A DNA stretch of 64,000 bases from Shewanella algidipiscicola (GCF_003605125.1 NZ_QPQT01000009.1:124001-188000); one strand, 5' to 3'; counted from the first letter of the stretch, positions 29,889 to 38,698 are shown. Numbers and translations are program-made. Notes: a model not told the origin generated them from the sequence alone.

Positions 29889-30896
29889 TTACAGATCAAA
29901 CTTCACTTCATCTAATAATTTTACGGCTGCCTGATGATACTCTGCCAATTTAAAAATGGGTAACGCATCGGCTTTAAACTCTCCCCAAGAGGCCACCAAC
30001 TCTGATGGTGCAACATCCACCTTGACCGGATACTCCATATTGATTTGCGCATAAGATTGCTGCGCAGCATCACCTGACAAATATTCCATTAATTTAATTG
30101 CGTTGTCTTTATGGGGGGCATGCTTGGCCAACGCCATACCCGAGATATTAATATGCGCACCGCGATTGCTTTGATTAGGGAAATTAATATTGACCGCCTC
30201 AGCCCAAGCCACTTGGTTAGGATCTTGCAACATTTTTCCTAAGTAATAACTGTTACCAATGGCGATATCACATAGCCCCTCTTTAACCGCTTGTACCTGA
30301 GCACGATCATTACCCTGCGGCTTACGGGCCAAATTGGCTTTAAAACCGTTTAACCATGTTTTGGTTTCGGCTTCACCATGGTGCGCTATCATAGAGGCAA
30401 CTAAGGCAATATTGTAAGGATGCTTACCACTGCGAGTACAAATTTTGCCTTTATATTTAGGATCGGCAAGATCTTCATAAGTAATATCTAACGGCCCTAA
30501 GCGCTCTTTAGAAGAGTAAATATTTCTTACTCGCTGGGTTAATGCAAACCATTCACCGCTGGGTGAACGCATTGATTGCGGGATATTAACCTCAAGTACT
30601 TCGCTCTGCACAGGGGTAACCAAATCTTTATCGGCCAATTCCATTAAGCGAGAAAAATCAGACGTCAGCACTAAGTCAACTGGAGATAAGCGCCCTTCTC
30701 TAGCAATACGTTCGGCAATACCATTTTTAGAAAAGACCACATTCACCTCAATACCCGTCTCCTTGGTAAAGTCAGTTAAAATAGGGTCAATCAAAAACGC
30801 TTGTCGATATGAGTAAATCGTTAACGTATCAGCAGCACTTGCCATTGATGTCATGCAAGCCAAACCTAGCGCAATAACGCCTTTAGTAAAGTTCAT
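29889..30896 (-). CDS. fbpA: Periplasmic ferric iron-binding protein
   Basis: A 335-residue solute-binding protein. The signal peptide (GVIALGLACMTSMASA) is followed by a mature domain beginning DTLTIYSYRQ, typical of class II iron-binding FbpA proteins. The tandem tyrosines that coordinate Fe(III) are seen in GNSYYLGKML. It lies 22 bases downstream of a near-perfect Fur box, and is the first gene of the fbpA-fbpB-fbpC unit. Iron limitation should induce it. Confidence 0.95.
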   Translation of the reverse strand: MNFTKGVIALGLACMTSMASAADTLTIYSYRQAFLIDPILTDFTKETGIEVNVVFSKNGIAERIAREGRLSPVDLVLTSDFSRLMELADKDLVTPVQSEVLEVNIPQSMRSPSGEWFALTQRVRNIYSSKERLGPLDITYEDLADPKYKGKICTRSGKHPYNIALVASMIAHHGEAETKTWLNGFKANLARKPQGNDRAQVQAVKEGLCDIAIGNSYYLGKMLQDPNQVAWAEAVNINFPNQSNRGAHINISGMALAKHAPHKDNAIKLMEYLSGDAAQQSYAQINMEYPVKVDVAPSELVASWGEFKADALPIFKLAEYHQAAVKLLDEVKFDL

Positions 30897-30918
30897 TTCA
30901 ACTCTCCAGTTACAAACC

Positions 30919-30937
30919 GATAATGATAATGGTTATC
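30919..30937 (-). promoter_or_regulatory. Fur box upstream of fbpA
   Basis: GATAATGATAATGGTTATC differs from the classical 19-bp Fur consensus GATAATGATAATCATTATC at two positions. It lies between the fbpA start codon and its presumed promoter, so Fe-Fur should repress the iron importer. Confidence 0.88.
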
Positions 30938-31100
30938 AATTGCGACTAGGGTAATCAAAACCTCTCATAACGGCAAGTTGAATTATTAAAAAAATCATCT
31001 GTAGCGACAATTTTGCACTTAGCTAATAGCAGTGTAGCAGTGACTACACTAAACAAGTAAGCGTAAAACCAGACAAGCGATAACATCACAGAGAATATAT

Positions 31101-31559
31101 ATGCCAATCAAAATCATCGCGCTGCTCTTGGCGCTCATGCTACTGCTGTATCTGTTTAAACACAGACTGGGTATAAGGCGGAAAAAGATAACAAAAAAAG
31201 CACGCAGCAAAACCAAAGCTAAGCCTATTAGTGAGTACCCGCCTTTTGCTGAGCAGCAATATTCCTCAACGAATACAAATTTTCATAGTGTCGAAATTGT
31301 CAATGATGCAATGGATTGTACCAGCGCCCACTCACTGCAAGGTAAACGCTATCTTTCCGCACAAGCGCCTATGCTTCCCCTGAAAGGATGCAGTACAACA
31401 CCGTGCCGTTGTCGCTATATTCATCATGCCGATAGACGCAAATTCGACGGGGAGCGGCGGTTACAATTTGGTGTCACTCATGAACTTTACGGAACCTTTG
31501 GTGAACAAAACCGAAGAAGCTTCAAGCATAACGGCCGCCGCCAATCCGACCAACCATAA
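31101..31559 (+). CDS. Membrane-anchored protein of unknown function with a Cys-His cluster
   Basis: A 152-residue protein. One N-terminal membrane helix (IIALLLALMLLLYLF) is followed by a very basic stretch (RRKKITKKARSKTKAK) that would stay on the cytoplasmic side. A low-complexity linker leads to the C-terminal cluster LKGCSTTPCRCRYIHHADRR, with three cysteines, two histidines and paired Arg. That cluster is suggestive of metal binding or a conserved contact site. I recall similar C-x4-C-x-C...DRR tails in uncharacterised gammaproteobacterial proteins but cannot name a family. It stands alone, divergent from fbpA. ATG at 31101. Confidence 0.65.
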   Translation: MPIKIIALLLALMLLLYLFKHRLGIRRKKITKKARSKTKAKPISEYPPFAEQQYSSTNTNFHSVEIVNDAMDCTSAHSLQGKRYLSAQAPMLPLKGCSTTPCRCRYIHHADRRKFDGERRLQFGVTHELYGTFGEQNRRSFKHNGRRQSDQP

Positions 31560-31867
31560 CATTGGCGTGCAGTAGACCTACTTGCAACGAGTAAAGCCGC
31601 ATACTGAGTGGCACGATAAACCACAGTATGAATACTTAGAAAAACACGACCAACCCAAATATAGTCAATTTAAAACAGATATTTAATATAAAAATGGAGA
31701 GCTTGTGCAGTAAAGGAAGGACGATGTCATTAAAGCAATCGTCATTGCTCTGTAAGCCAATCAATCTTAATACAAGTCGCCTTAAGGCAAGAGGATATGC
31801 TATCTATTGGATCCACTTTATTCGACTCAAATCATGGCCCCTCTACGCCGTTGCCACCAAAGCCTAG
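31560..31867 (+). other. Short intergenic region with one possible 47-codon ORF
   Basis: An ATG at 31724 is preceded by AAAGGAAGG and opens 47 codons ending at 31867, next to the fpr stop on the other strand. The product is basic and hydrophobic in its second half (GYAIYWIHFIRLKSWPLYAV). A good ribosome binding site is the only support. No other feature is seen here. Confidence 0.25.
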
Positions 31868-32608
31868 TTACCAGTATTTTTCAACCGTGATTTGACCAGG
31901 TGCTCGGCGTAAATTAGTCGCTAAACCACGCGCTTTAAGCTGTTGAGTCAGGCTTTTAATCATCTCAGGGTGGCCACAAATCATCACTTGAGCATCTTTT
32001 GGGGTTAATTTAAGTCCAACTTGCGCCTCAATAACGCCTGTAGCCACGGCATCGGGTATACGGCTATCTATGGTGCCAACGCCTTTTTCACGAGTTACAG
32101 AGGTAACAAGTTCAAACTGTTGCGGATAGGTTAACTTAAGCTGCTGTAACTCTGGGTAATAAGCTAAGTCGTTCGCCTGCCTAACCCCATAAACCAAAAT
32201 CACCTTATTAAAACGTAACCAAGGTTGCTTGGTTCGCATCATAGAGATAAAAGGTCCTACAGCCGTACCTGTAGCAAACAGCCATAAATGTTGGCCTTGA
32301 GCGGGCAGTTCATCTAATGTCATAAAGCCTGTCGCTTTAGTGGAAATATCGATGCTGTCGCCAACATTTAACGTCTGTAATTGAGGAGATAACTTGCCCT
32401 CTTCTACGCTTACCGCCAATATTTCTAGATACTGACTCGAAGGGGCATTAACCAATGAATAAGCTCGAGCCACTCTCTTATCATCGATAACTTGTGAGAG
32501 CTTAATAAACTGCCCTGCAATAAAATCACCAATATCAGCAGACAGCTTCAACGTAAATAATCGTTCGTTCCAATCTATACGCTCTATCACGTATGCCTGT
32601 TGCCACAT
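31868..32608 (-). CDS. fpr: Ferredoxin/flavodoxin-NADP+ reductase
   Basis: Fpr moves electrons between NADPH and ferredoxin or flavodoxin. The 246-residue FAD enzyme has the flavin-binding RAYSLVNAPSSQYLEILAV (RxYS motif), the pyrophosphate-binding LFATGTAVGPFISMM and a late CGHPEMI motif near the nicotinamide site. The C-terminus ends in the aromatic residues YW, as in bacterial-type Fpr. The ATG at 32608 has GGGG six bases upstream; another at 32614 is too close to it. Monocistronic by appearance. Confidence 0.92.
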   Translation of the reverse strand: MWQQAYVIERIDWNERLFTLKLSADIGDFIAGQFIKLSQVIDDKRVARAYSLVNAPSSQYLEILAVSVEEGKLSPQLQTLNVGDSIDISTKATGFMTLDELPAQGQHLWLFATGTAVGPFISMMRTKQPWLRFNKVILVYGVRQANDLAYYPELQQLKLTYPQQFELVTSVTREKGVGTIDSRIPDAVATGVIEAQVGLKLTPKDAQVMICGHPEMIKSLTQQLKARGLATNLRRAPGQITVEKYW

Positions 32609-32746
32609 TAGCATCCCCTTTGAGAGTTAAATCAAGGTCGATAAACACCATCATTGAGGTTATTGAGAGTAGAGTCAAGGTAACATCCTAAGCCGCGTAA
32701 CTCGTTTGCCCCTTAATAAGCCACGACAGGATTAAATTGCAACCCC

Positions 32747-33328
32747 TTATATAGACTCAACTTCTGGGTTAAAACTATCACGAAATGCTTGTAATCCTTG
32801 CTGCACCAAAGAGTAGGTTTGCTCCACACCATCGGCAATATCCCCTTCAAGGACTTTTAAACCAGATAGAATATCTTTAGCTTCATCAAACCCCTGATCA
32901 ATCGCGCCGCCAATAATCTCCATAAATGAGCTAAGCTGTTCGTCAAAGGTCATATTACTGTTTTGCTCTTGATGTACGCTAAAAAACTGCGTAGCAAAGC
33001 TAACAATGCGCTCAGCTGTCGCTTCAGCTGAGGTATCAACGCCCTGCTCGACTGCCGTTTCAATCGCATGTTGCCCCATGCTGGGGGCTAGATGCTCATT
33101 TATTGAGGCTATTGCCGCCTTATAGAGTAACCGCATAGGTTCATTAGCCGAACTGAGATTCACTGCTTGTTGCGCCGACAAAATGGCAGTATTCATTAGC
33201 TGTTTGCTGGTTGCCTGGGCGGTGTTAGTGTTAGCCACATCCGCCACCTGCTGGCCGTGATTCGTATTGGTTTCTGATTTATTACGTGCCGTTTCTGACA
33301 CGGCGGTGCCATGATTATTAATCTGCAT
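32747..33328 (-). CDS. DUF5610-type protein of unknown function
   Basis: A 193-residue hydrophilic protein without signal peptide or membrane helix. The N-terminal 40 residues are Asn/Thr/Gln-rich and probably disordered. The rest is helical with repeated amphipathic stretches (FDEQLSSFMEIIGGAIDQGFDEAKDILSGL, DIADGVEQTYSLVQQGLQAF), which is the DUF5610 pattern as I recall it. Family function is unknown. The flanking genes are on their own promoters, so context says little. Confidence 0.65.
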   Translation of the reverse strand: MQINNHGTAVSETARNKSETNTNHGQQVADVANTNTAQATSKQLMNTAILSAQQAVNLSSANEPMRLLYKAAIASINEHLAPSMGQHAIETAVEQGVDTSAEATAERIVSFATQFFSVHQEQNSNMTFDEQLSSFMEIIGGAIDQGFDEAKDILSGLKVLEGDIADGVEQTYSLVQQGLQAFRDSFNPEVESI

Positions 33329-33851
33329 AACTGCCTCTCTAAGCGATAATGACTCTTTGGTCTAACGTCTATTATCGACCATTTTTCGAACAACTTTAGC
33401 TTTTATCCCTAGCTCTATCCACCTTTACTATATGACACCTAAAAGTGTATCGAGGTGATACATTTTAAGTAAAAAGTGCTAATTAGATCGAGTTTTACCC
33501 TCAATTAGATTACTATGTCGCGACTATATTGTGACATAGCGCTACCATGGCAAAACAACTCTTGTGCAGTATATTCATCGTAACTTGGTGTTTCAGCCCA
33601 TAGCAGTGCCGCAGCAACAGTCAAATATTAAAACCGTTATCATCAGACTCGTCGAAACAACGACTGTGTACGATTCTGGTTTAAACCAAAGTGGAAAACA
33701 GCAAGTCAAAAAAGCGCTTTAGAGAGTTATTAATCTACAGTCGCTTGCATGACTCTCGATAGCACTAGCTTTATACGCTACACTTGACTACATTAGCGAT
33801 GTATGGAATAGCGGCACAGCTAGCATAAAGTCAATACAAGGAGAACATCTG
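33329..33851. other. Intergenic region without recognised gene
   Basis: About 520 AT-rich bases between the DUF5610 gene start and a small plus-strand ORF. It should carry both promoters. I see no RNA gene, terminator or repeat. Confidence 0.5.
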
Positions 33852-34061
33852 GTGAGTGATTCGTTTTTTGGAGCGGGTGGGAAAAGTAAACCTCTCTCGG
33901 TCAGCTGTCAAAACTGTGATCGGTTAACCGTCATCGAAGGTGAGACTATCTGTTTCAAGGGGGGAGAGATCATACGACTTACGCCCTACAATGCGGGGAA
34001 TACAAAACTCAGTCTACTTTGTGATGGTTGGAGACCTATTAATACCTCAAAAACAGCCTAA
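33852..34061 (+). CDS. Small protein with paired cysteines, unknown function
   Basis: A 69-residue frame starting at GTG 33852 with AGGAG at 33838. The peptide has CQNCDRL near residue 19 plus single cysteines near residues 34 and 56 (ETICFKGG, LSLLCDGW). It could form a small zinc-binding or disulfide fold. Composition is protein-like and there is no longer overlapping frame. I do not recognise the family. Confidence 0.5.
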   Translation: MSDSFFGAGGKSKPLSVSCQNCDRLTVIEGETICFKGGEIIRLTPYNAGNTKLSLLCDGWRPINTSKTA

Positions 34062-34190
34062 TCGTTGTCTCTTTAGCGACAATCATTAATTGTAACAATA
34101 AACCACCACTATGGTATGCCGCCACTACCGCAGTGCTTCCTTGATTATGGTTACCCTACAAGCCACCATATGTCTTTACTTAGGCTCATC

Positions 34191-34273
34191 TCTGTGGTTG
34201 ACCAGCCGTATTGATTAATTGAAATAATCAATACCATACCTTTGCTGTTCACCTTAAGCTCTGTGGTTGACCA
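34191..34273. repeat. Two copies of a 14-bp direct repeat plus a small palindrome
   Basis: TCTGTGGTTGACCA occurs at 34191-34204 and 34260-34273. Between them lies the inverted repeat TATTGATT/AATCAATA (34209-34216, 34226-34233). The surrounding stretch 34062-34436 has no convincing gene. The meaning is unknown; it may be regulatory or a decayed repeat. Confidence 0.5.
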
Positions 34274-34436
34274 CGCCACATTGGTTTTCTTGGTTTCTTG
34301 TAAAAATCTGACAGTGGAGCAATTAAGCCCACCACTTGCAGAGATATCAACCGAAATAGTAAGTCCAGCTTATCGCAACCGAATTAGATAAGCTGGCCTA
34401 TTAATTAACTCACCAATAATCTCAATCGACTAGTAA

Positions 34437-36212
34437 TTAATACTGGTGCTGTACCGTCCATAATTTATGGTACAAGCCCTTGGCTTTTAACAAGCTATGA
34501 TGATCACCTCGCTCCACTATTTTACCTTGGCTAAGCACTATAATTTGATCAGCATCTACCACGGTCGATAGACGATGGGCGATCACCAAACTGCTGTGGC
34601 CTTTTTCCATCTCTTTTAGTGCAGTCAAAATAGCTTGCTCCGAATGACTGTCCAGCGATGATGTGGCTTCATCAAATACTAATAAGGGCGATCCTTTTAA
34701 AATGGCTCGAGCAATAGCGACTCGCTGCTTTTCACCGCCTGAGAGTTTTAGGCCGCGCTCACCCACTTTGGTATGCCAGCCGTCACTAAGCTGCGCAATG
34801 AATCCGGCTAAGTGAGCCATCCTAATCGCCCCCTGCACCTGTTCATCAGTGGCATTGGGTGAGCCATAGCGGATATTTTCCAGTAGTGAATCATTAAATA
34901 GCACAGTATCTTGCGGTACTATGGCTATTGCTTGTCGCAGAGCATGTTGACTCAGTTGTGTAATATCCTCACCGTCAATATAAATGTGCCCAGACTGTGC
35001 CTCATAAAAACGAAATAGCAGTTTAACTATGGTAGATTTGCCCGCGCCACTGTCGCCTACAATAGCCACTTTTTTGCCTGCGGGTAATTCGAAACTCACA
35101 TCATCAAGGATCTTGCGGCCATCATAACTAAAACTGATATGTTCAAAACGTAGACTACCTTGTGTCAGTGAAGGACTGGTGGCACTGGGCTTATCTTCAA
35201 TCATGGGGACTCGGTCTAATAAAGAGAACATGCGCTCAATATTGGCTAGGGCGCCGCGGATCTCCCGATAGACAAAACCTAAGAAGTTCAACGGCATAAA
35301 CAGCTGCATCATAAAGGCGTTAATCAACACAAAATCACCTATGGTCATTATCGCTGCGCTAACCTGCTGCGCAGCTAACGCTAGCATCAAGGTCATCGCG
35401 AGCGAAATAATCAATGCTTGCCCAGCATTAAGGGCAAACAATGATAAGCGATTACTGCGCTTTGCTCGCTCCCAGCGTTGTAATGCTTGATCGTACTTTT
35501 GCGCCTCATATTCTTCATTATTGAAATACTTAACGGTTTCATAATTCAATAAACTGTCGATAGCGCGGGTATTCGATTGTGAATCGGCCAAGGCAGCTTC
35601 GCGAACGAAGCCGGTGCGCCACTCGGTCGCTATCACTGAAAATAGAATATAAGCCACCACAGCGCCTAAGGTGATCAGCGCAAACAGCCAGCCGTAGTTA
35701 TAAAACAAAATTCCCACCACCAAGGCGATTTCTAACATGGTGGGGACAATATTAAACACCATAAAACGCATCAAGAAGCTGACGCCGCTGGTACCACGTT
35801 CAATATCACGAGACAGACCGCCGGTGCGGCGCTCTAAATGAAAGGCTAGATCCAGCCGATGTAGATGTTGAAATACCGATAAGCCAAGACGCCGAATCGC
35901 TCGCTCTGTCACTCGACCAAATAAGGTATCGCGCACCTCAGAAATGACGGTATTTAACAGCCGCATTCCGCCATAGGCGACGACTAAGGCTATGGGCACG
36001 CTAATAATTTGCTCTGTCGATGCTTTATCTAAAGTATCGACAATCTCTTTGAGCACAAAGGGTAAACCAACACTGGCCAATTTAGCGATAACCAAGCATA
36101 GCAAAGCCAGTATCACCCGCCCTTTAAACTCCAACAAATAGGGCCAAAGCAGCTTCAACACATGCCAATTTAATTTATCGATAGGTCCATCAAAATAGAG
36201 CGTGGGGCGCAT
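34437..36212 (-). CDS. ABC exporter, Atm1/heavy-metal transporter-like (fused membrane and ATPase domains)
   Basis: A 591-residue half-transporter. Six membrane helices occupy about residues 20-330 and include SVGLPFVLKEIVDTLDKAS. The ATPase domain has Walker A GDSGAGKSTIVKLLFRFY, signature LSGGEKQRVAIARAIL, Walker B LLVFDEATSSLD and the switch IAHRLST. The sequence near the inner helices (NYETVKYFNNEEYEAQ) is the hallmark of the Atm1/HMT branch, which exports glutathione-bound sulfur or metal compounds. No partner genes are adjacent. Functions in persulfide or heavy-metal handling are inferred from the branch only. Confidence 0.88.
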   Translation of the reverse strand: MRPTLYFDGPIDKLNWHVLKLLWPYLLEFKGRVILALLCLVIAKLASVGLPFVLKEIVDTLDKASTEQIISVPIALVVAYGGMRLLNTVISEVRDTLFGRVTERAIRRLGLSVFQHLHRLDLAFHLERRTGGLSRDIERGTSGVSFLMRFMVFNIVPTMLEIALVVGILFYNYGWLFALITLGAVVAYILFSVIATEWRTGFVREAALADSQSNTRAIDSLLNYETVKYFNNEEYEAQKYDQALQRWERAKRSNRLSLFALNAGQALIISLAMTLMLALAAQQVSAAIMTIGDFVLINAFMMQLFMPLNFLGFVYREIRGALANIERMFSLLDRVPMIEDKPSATSPSLTQGSLRFEHISFSYDGRKILDDVSFELPAGKKVAIVGDSGAGKSTIVKLLFRFYEAQSGHIYIDGEDITQLSQHALRQAIAIVPQDTVLFNDSLLENIRYGSPNATDEQVQGAIRMAHLAGFIAQLSDGWHTKVGERGLKLSGGEKQRVAIARAILKGSPLLVFDEATSSLDSHSEQAILTALKEMEKGHSSLVIAHRLSTVVDADQIIVLSQGKIVERGDHHSLLKAKGLYHKLWTVQHQY

Positions 36213-36640
36213 AGCGGCTCCGTATTATAATAAAAAACATCAATGGCCAATGGGTAAAACAGATTGGCTTAAGGTTGTAAATCTCGTTTAGCGTTTGCTA
36301 TTGCCCACGGTTAGAACGTACTCACCACCTATAGATAAGATCACTTAACATACCCAACGAGAAATGACCCACAAGGAATTCTCCTGCCTGCATATCAAAC
36401 AATCGCTAAACCAATCGGTCGATGGACTTTAGTGTTACTTTTGTGGTAAATAACGATTAAAAAGTATTAGAATTAGGTTAACGTTTTGCCGAGTGATGTG
36501 TCATTAATAGCCAATAGACACATAACCTCAAGGGGTTATCAGATCTTGCAATTTTTGATAATCTTGGCATCACGTAAAAGTCGCTCAATCGTATTGTATA
36601 GAGCATCGGGAATAACCCGCAAAATGTTAAGGAAGCCGAT
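36213..36640. other. Intergenic region before the 58-codon ORF
   Basis: About 430 bases. A short hairpin ATAACC/GGTTAT lies at 36532-36549. A plus-strand frame from 36486 overlaps the better-supported small ORF at 36641 and lacks a ribosome binding site, so it is discounted. Confidence 0.45.
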
Positions 36641-36817
36641 ATGCCACAATCATCTGACGCGCAATACCCACCATTACCGTTAATACAAACTTGGGTATGG
36701 ATGATGACAGAGTCGAATAACCCCGAAATTCAACAAAAAGGTCAGAGTAATTTAATCTCCTCTTTTGGCAGCTTAGCCAAGGCTAACGAATACCTGATTG
36801 CTCAACAACATCGTTAA
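36641..36817 (+). CDS. Small protein of 58 residues, unknown function
   Basis: ATG at 36641 with AAGGA a few bases upstream, reading through 58 codons to TAA. The product has a hydrophobic, Trp-containing segment (PPLPLIQTWVWMMTES) followed by a soluble helix (FGSLAKANEYLIAQQ). There is no signal peptide. It lies convergent to aroG with a hairpin between the two genes. I do not recognise it, but the ribosome binding site, base composition and clean stop favour a real gene. Confidence 0.55.
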   Translation: MPQSSDAQYPPLPLIQTWVWMMTESNNPEIQQKGQSNLISSFGSLAKANEYLIAQQHR

Positions 36818-36835
36818 TCGCATTTACATTAGTGC

Positions 36836-36860
36836 AAGAGGAAGCCATTGGCTCCCTCTT
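36836..36860. terminator. Hairpin between the small ORF and aroG
   Basis: Inverted repeat AAGAGG-A-AGCCA / TGGCT-C-CCTCTT with one mismatched pair. It is well paired but lacks a U-tract on either strand, so it may be a weak terminator or transcript-end stabiliser for aroG and the small ORF. Confidence 0.4.
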
Positions 36861-36868
36861 CGCATTAC

Positions 36869-37927
36869 TTAAATTGTTTCGCGACGACGTATAATACTTT
36901 GGTTCAGCAAGCCCAGTAATGTTTCCGTGTCTTGCCAGCCCAAACACGCATCGGTAATGCTTTGCCCATAACGTAAAGCTTGCCCCTCCACGTGATCTTG
37001 CCGCCCTTCGACGAGGTGACTCTCGACCATCACGCCAAAAATGGCTCGCTCACCCGCACTTATCTGTCCTGCAATATCTTCAGCCACCAGTAACTGACGT
37101 TTAAACTGTTTGCTGCTATTAGCATGGCTAAAGTCCACCATGATATTGGCAGGCAACTTCGCCTTCAGCAGTTGCTCTTTAATCGCTTTAACGTGCTCTG
37201 CACTGTAATTGGGCTCTTTGCCGCCACGCAGAATGATATGACAATCTGGATTACCTTTAGTCGACACAATGGCAGAATGGCCATATTTAGTCACCGACAA
37301 GAAGTGGTGTGGGGCACTGGCGGCGCCAATAGCATCGATCGCCACTTTAATGGTGCCATCGGTTCCATTTTTAAATCCCACAGGGCAAGATAAGCCCGAC
37401 GCTAATTCACGGTGAACCTGAGACTCAGTCGTGCGGGCACCTATTGCCCCCCAGCACATCAGATCGGCAACATATTGCGGTGTGATCATATCTAAAAATT
37501 CACCCGCAGTCGGCACTCCCATATCGTTTAAATCCAGTAACAACTTACGCGCAGTGCGCAAACCATCATTTAATTTAAAGCTATTATCCATATCAGGGTC
37601 ATTGATTAGCCCTTTCCAACCCACAGTGGTGCGTGGCTTTTCAAAGTAGACCCGCATGACAATCTCAAGTTGATCTTTATATTGCTCCCGCACCTTCACC
37701 AACCCTTGTGCGTATTCTAGCGCCGCTACAGGATCGTGAATAGAACACGGACCGACCACCACCAAGAGGCGATCATCTTGCAGCTTTAATATCTGATGAA
37801 TACTCTCACGTGCATTAAAAACGGTAGCAGATGCATTTTCAGTAGCCGGAAATCGCTCAAGAATCGCGACTGGAGGTAATAACTCTTTGATTTTATTTAT
37901 ACGAACGTCGTCATTTTGATAATACAT
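36869..37927 (-). CDS. aroG: DAHP synthase, phenylalanine-sensitive type
   Basis: The first enzyme of the shikimate pathway, joining phosphoenolpyruvate and erythrose 4-phosphate. The 352-residue class I(alpha) protein closely resembles E. coli AroG: MYYQNDDVRINKIKELLPP at the N-terminus, VVGPCSIHDPVAA with the active-site Cys, GARTTESQVHRELASGLS and MVDFSHANSSKQ. The N-terminal stretch and overall resemblance favour the Phe-regulated isozyme over AroF or AroH. A TGTAAA half site lies just before the start codon, resembling half of a TyrR box. Monocistronic. Confidence 0.93.
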   Translation of the reverse strand: MYYQNDDVRINKIKELLPPVAILERFPATENASATVFNARESIHQILKLQDDRLLVVVGPCSIHDPVAALEYAQGLVKVREQYKDQLEIVMRVYFEKPRTTVGWKGLINDPDMDNSFKLNDGLRTARKLLLDLNDMGVPTAGEFLDMITPQYVADLMCWGAIGARTTESQVHRELASGLSCPVGFKNGTDGTIKVAIDAIGAASAPHHFLSVTKYGHSAIVSTKGNPDCHIILRGGKEPNYSAEHVKAIKEQLLKAKLPANIMVDFSHANSSKQFKRQLLVAEDIAGQISAGERAIFGVMVESHLVEGRQDHVEGQALRYGQSITDACLGWQDTETLLGLLNQSIIRRRETI

Positions 37928-38209
37928 GGTATATATTTACACTCCGGCTAACGATTAAAAACAGGTCTCTCTTTTGCGCTACTTGTTTAAATCTATCCAG
38001 TATTATCGAGTATTGCAACTAAACAGAGCTGTAATACAATTAAAGATGATAAATAACATTTTTATCAGTAAGTTGGTAAAAGTGAATTTAAAATTTCATC
38101 GACCCTAATAAGGCCTTTACGCCACCAAAAGCTCCAGTAAGATTTTATATGACAGCAAAAATTAGCTTCAAGTAACTGCAAACTTCACTTCATCTAGAAT
38201 TTTAATTAT

Positions 38210-38478
38210 CTAGGGCCTGTTGATCTTTCAAGGTTGTTTTTGCAGCGAGTTACTGGGTATTTATACAAGGCAGAAGCTTTGTAGTGTAGTTATTCTACAT
38301 AAAAAGCTGAGAACGCAGTAAAAACACCCAACAAACGCCGCCCGAAGGGTTCGGCTAAAAACGTTTTACTCTTTGTTAAGTGAATTTTGCTTAGATGACT
38401 AGGCCGCAATCCACTCGCCTCGATTAAAACGTTTTTGTCTCGAACAAAATTCAACCAGCAAAGATCAACAGGCCCTAG
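38210..38478. mobile_element. MITE-like non-coding repeat element with 19-bp terminal inverted repeats
   Basis: A 269-bp unit bounded by perfect inverted CTAGGGCCTGTTGATCTTT (38210-38228 and 38460-38478). The similarity extends to 26 bp with three mismatches. The outermost CTAG is palindromic, so it may instead be a 4-bp target duplication with TIRs beginning GGGCCTG. Inside there are nested inverted repeats, for example AAAAACGTTTT with AAAACGTTTTT and GAATTTTG with CAAAATTC. There is no transposase. Composition and form are those of a miniature inverted-repeat transposable element mobilised in trans. A minus-strand frame (38290-38523) across it is not a real gene. Confidence 0.8.
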
Positions 38479-38698
38479 AGTTATCATTAATCCAATAGGC
38501 TCTAAATAGAAATCGCACTGCAACGCGCCATGCTAACGCCTAGAGCCCATGGCTTAATTGAAACTAGCGGCAAACAGACTTTCCAATTCTGGTTAACAAA
38601 GAGCATAGTTAATAAACGCTAATAAACGCAGACTCTTATTCATGCCAATTAACTCACGATGACGTGATGCAGCTGTCACAAACAGGCGGTTACTTGGA

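Noticed and set aside
36486..36683. 65-codon plus-strand frame
   Set aside because: Overlaps the 58-codon ORF in another frame, which has the better ribosome binding site; composition is not protein-like.
37905..37950. TyrR box before aroG
   Set aside because: Only the TGTAAA half is clear; the second half at six-base spacing is not, so it is mentioned but not called.
38290..38523. 77-codon minus-strand frame across the MITE-like element
   Set aside because: It spans the internal inverted repeats and continues through one TIR into unique flanking sequence; no ribosome binding site or protein-like domain.
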